Source of the DNA: Mesorhizobium sp. WSM3860
GTDB taxonomy: Bacteria > Pseudomonadota > Alphaproteobacteria > Rhizobiales > Rhizobiaceae
DNA length: 64,000 nucleotides
Assembly: GCF_002294995.1 (NCBI RefSeq)
Contig: NZ_NSGF01000005.1
Location: forward strand, 248,001-312,000
Reading direction: 5' to 3'
Made by a program: the position numbers and the translations under genes. A model generated the notes under the pieces. It did no database searches. It was not told the DNA's origin and was given only the letters and a program-made list of their open reading frames with translations. How positions within the stretch are numbered: position 1 is the first letter of the stretch; every line of letters starts with the position of its first letter. Below are positions 62,702 through 64,000 of this stretch, piece after piece.

Positions 62702-64000
62702 GTGTCGGACGCCAAGCTCGAATTCCAGCCGCGCGCCCAGGGCAGCGTCATGGGCTTTCCGGCGCATGAGGGTCGCCCCGGCGCGCTGGGCGAGGTCCAT
62801 GCTCGTCCGCACCCGCTGGTCGAGAAGCCGCGCGTGCTCATCCAACTCTCCTTCATGACCGAAGGCGGCTCGGCCGTCGACCTTGCCGTGCTGTCGGACC
62901 TGTCGCGGCGCTTGGGCATCGCAGCGCCCGAACGCCATGCCCGACACCATGCCATGAAATGGGGCAAGGGCACCTTGCGCTGGGAACGGCACACGGAGTT
63001 CTCGACCTATCTCTGGGAAGGGCCGCTGGCCGAAGCCAGCCGGGGCCAGGAGGATTCGCCCTTCGGCAACGGCTTCTCGCCGCCGGGAACGGTGATCTCC
63101 GGCATCCGGCTCGAAATCCGCAAATGGACGCAGACGAGCGAGAAGCTCATCGCCGGCTTCGACCCGACCAGCCTCTGCTATTCGCTGGTCGAGCGCGGTG
63201 CCGCGGCCATCGTCACCGATTTTCGCCAGGATGGTGACGGGCTGACCCGCATGCTGGTGCTCGACCGCGGCCTGACGCCGGCCAGTACCGGCGCCTTGTC
63301 GCAACGGCTGATCGACATCGAGACCTACCGGACGCTTGCCATGCTTGGCCTGCCACTGGCGCTGACGCTGTCTGGCCGCGCCCGCCGCATCGAGGACCGG
63401 CTGGCGCAGACGACGCTTGAAATGAAGGCGGCCGAGACGCGCGACAGTCAGACCTTGCTCGCCGACCTCACCGAACTTGCCGCCGAATTGGAGGCCGATG
63501 CGGCATCCAGCCTCTACCGTTTCGGGGCCAGCCGCGCCTATGACGGCATCGTGAGCGAGCGCCTGGAGGCGCTGGATGAGGAGCCGGTGCAGGGCTACGA
63601 CACCTGGGCAGGCTTCCTGCAACGGCGCATGGCGCCGGCCATGAGAACCTGCCGTTCGGTGGAGGAGCGCCAGGCGAACCTCTCGCGAAAACTCACCCGC
63701 GCCACCACGCTGCTGCGCACATGGGTCGATGTCGAGGTCGAGAAGCAGAACCGCGACCTGTTGGCCTCGATGAACAATCGCGCCAGGCTGCAGTTGCGCC
63801 TGCAGCAGACGGTCGAAGGCCTCTCCGTCGCTGCCGTCTCCTATTATGTCGTCGGCCTCATCGGCTATGTCGCCAAAGGCGCGTCGAGCTTCGGCCATGC
63901 CTTCGCGCCGGAGGTCGTCACCGCGGCTTCGGTGCCAGCCGCCATCCTGCTCGTCTGGTGGGGTGTGCGCCGGGTGAGGAAGATGCACTCCGAGCCCGCT
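62702..64000 (+). CDS. DUF3422 family membrane protein (3' end outside window)
   Basis: At least 433 residues; the frame is open to the window edge. GTG start with GGGGGA 6 nt upstream. Seen: HARPHPLVEKPRVLIQLSFM, TEFSTYLWEGPL, LCYSLVERGAAAIVTDFRQD, a helical centre, and two likely membrane segments near the end (VSYYVVGLIGYVAKG and VPAAILLVWWGVRRV), the DUF3422 layout. Function unknown; members are widespread in alpha- and betaproteobacteria. A 451-residue minus-strand frame over the same DNA is rejected. Confidence 0.88.
   Translation, partial: MSDAKLEFQPRAQGSVMGFPAHEGRPGALGEVHARPHPLVEKPRVLIQLSFMTEGGSAVDLAVLSDLSRRLGIAAPERHARHHAMKWGKGTLRWERHTEFSTYLWEGPLAEASRGQEDSPFGNGFSPPGTVISGIRLEIRKWTQTSEKLIAGFDPTSLCYSLVERGAAAIVTDFRQDGDGLTRMLVLDRGLTPASTGALSQRLIDIETYRTLAMLGLPLALTLSGRARRIEDRLAQTTLEMKAAETRDSQTLLADLTELAAELEADAASSLYRFGASRAYDGIVSERLEALDEEPVQGYDTWAGFLQRRMAPAMRTCRSVEERQANLSRKLTRATTLLRTWVDVEVEKQNRDLLASMNNRARLQLRLQQTVEGLSVAAVSYYVVGLIGYVAKGASSFGHAFAPEVVTAASVPAAILLVWWGVRRVRKMHSEPA

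Noticed and set aside
62633..63988. 451-residue minus-strand open frame
   Set aside because: Antisense to the DUF3422 gene, which has recognisable family motifs.

Overview
The window looks like a chromosomal segment of a Mesorhizobium-type alphaproteobacterium (order Hyphomicrobiales). The pointers are a DUF768 protein (a family I associate almost only with Mesorhizobium), a Ros/MucR zinc-finger regulator, a plant-type glutamate-cysteine ligase, DUF1127, DUF937 and DUF3422 proteins, and high-GC codon use. No tRNA, rRNA or CRISPR array was recognised.

Positions 1 to about 30,000 form an accessory, defence-island-like region. It opens with the tail of an unknown protein and a PD-(D/E)XK-like protein, then an exported SNase/Excalibur nuclease and a MucR regulator. 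A four-gene codirectional cluster follows (4083-15642): a DUF4011-type helicase with a Vsr-like nuclease domain (frameshifted), a YhaO/SbcD-type metallophosphoesterase, a YhaN/SbcC-type SMC-like ATPase, and a second PD-(D/E)XK-like protein. On the minus strand come a GmrSD-like DUF262/HNH protein and a translationally coupled three-gene ABC-three-component (ABC-3C) cassette (22221 down to 18603) with a small extra gene behind it. The ietAS pair (AAA ATPase plus subtilisin-like protease) and a DUF3800 protein follow. The island ends with an IS110-family element of the IS1111 type with subterminal inverted repeats and a long 3' noncoding end where a guide (bridge/seek) RNA would be expected. Three single-base frame disruptions lie in the first 11 kb.

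Positions 30,300 to about 45,300 form a secretion and surface module. One minus-strand series encodes a 614-residue Asn/Glu/Lys then Gly/Asp low-complexity protein, a large acidic repeat protein, a type I secretion ABC transporter with a long Pro/Ala-rich N-terminus, its HlyD-type adaptor, and a FemAB/CelD-like GNAT with TPRs. Nearby are a LuxR-type regulator, a second GNAT-TPR paralogue, a LapG-type (BTLCP) cysteine peptidase, and a secreted Gly/Ser-repeat protein. My reading is that the ABC transporter and adaptor export the low-complexity protein(s), that the GNATs may modify them, and that the BTLCP may process or release surface protein.

Positions 45,400 to 64,000 are mostly ordinary core chromosome: small Mesorhizobium-type genes, a P1/DmpA peptidase next to xseA, a CHASE4-like GGDEF-EAL protein, a LysR regulator, DUF1127 and DUF937 proteins, gshA, rsmE, a glutamine amidotransferase-like protein, a metallophosphoesterase, an lldD-type alpha-hydroxyacid oxidase with its FadR-type regulator, and a DUF3422 gene that runs off the right edge. 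Intergenic DNA here carries palindromic repeats, a pair of operator-like palindromes one 21-bp step apart, and a strong orphan terminator.
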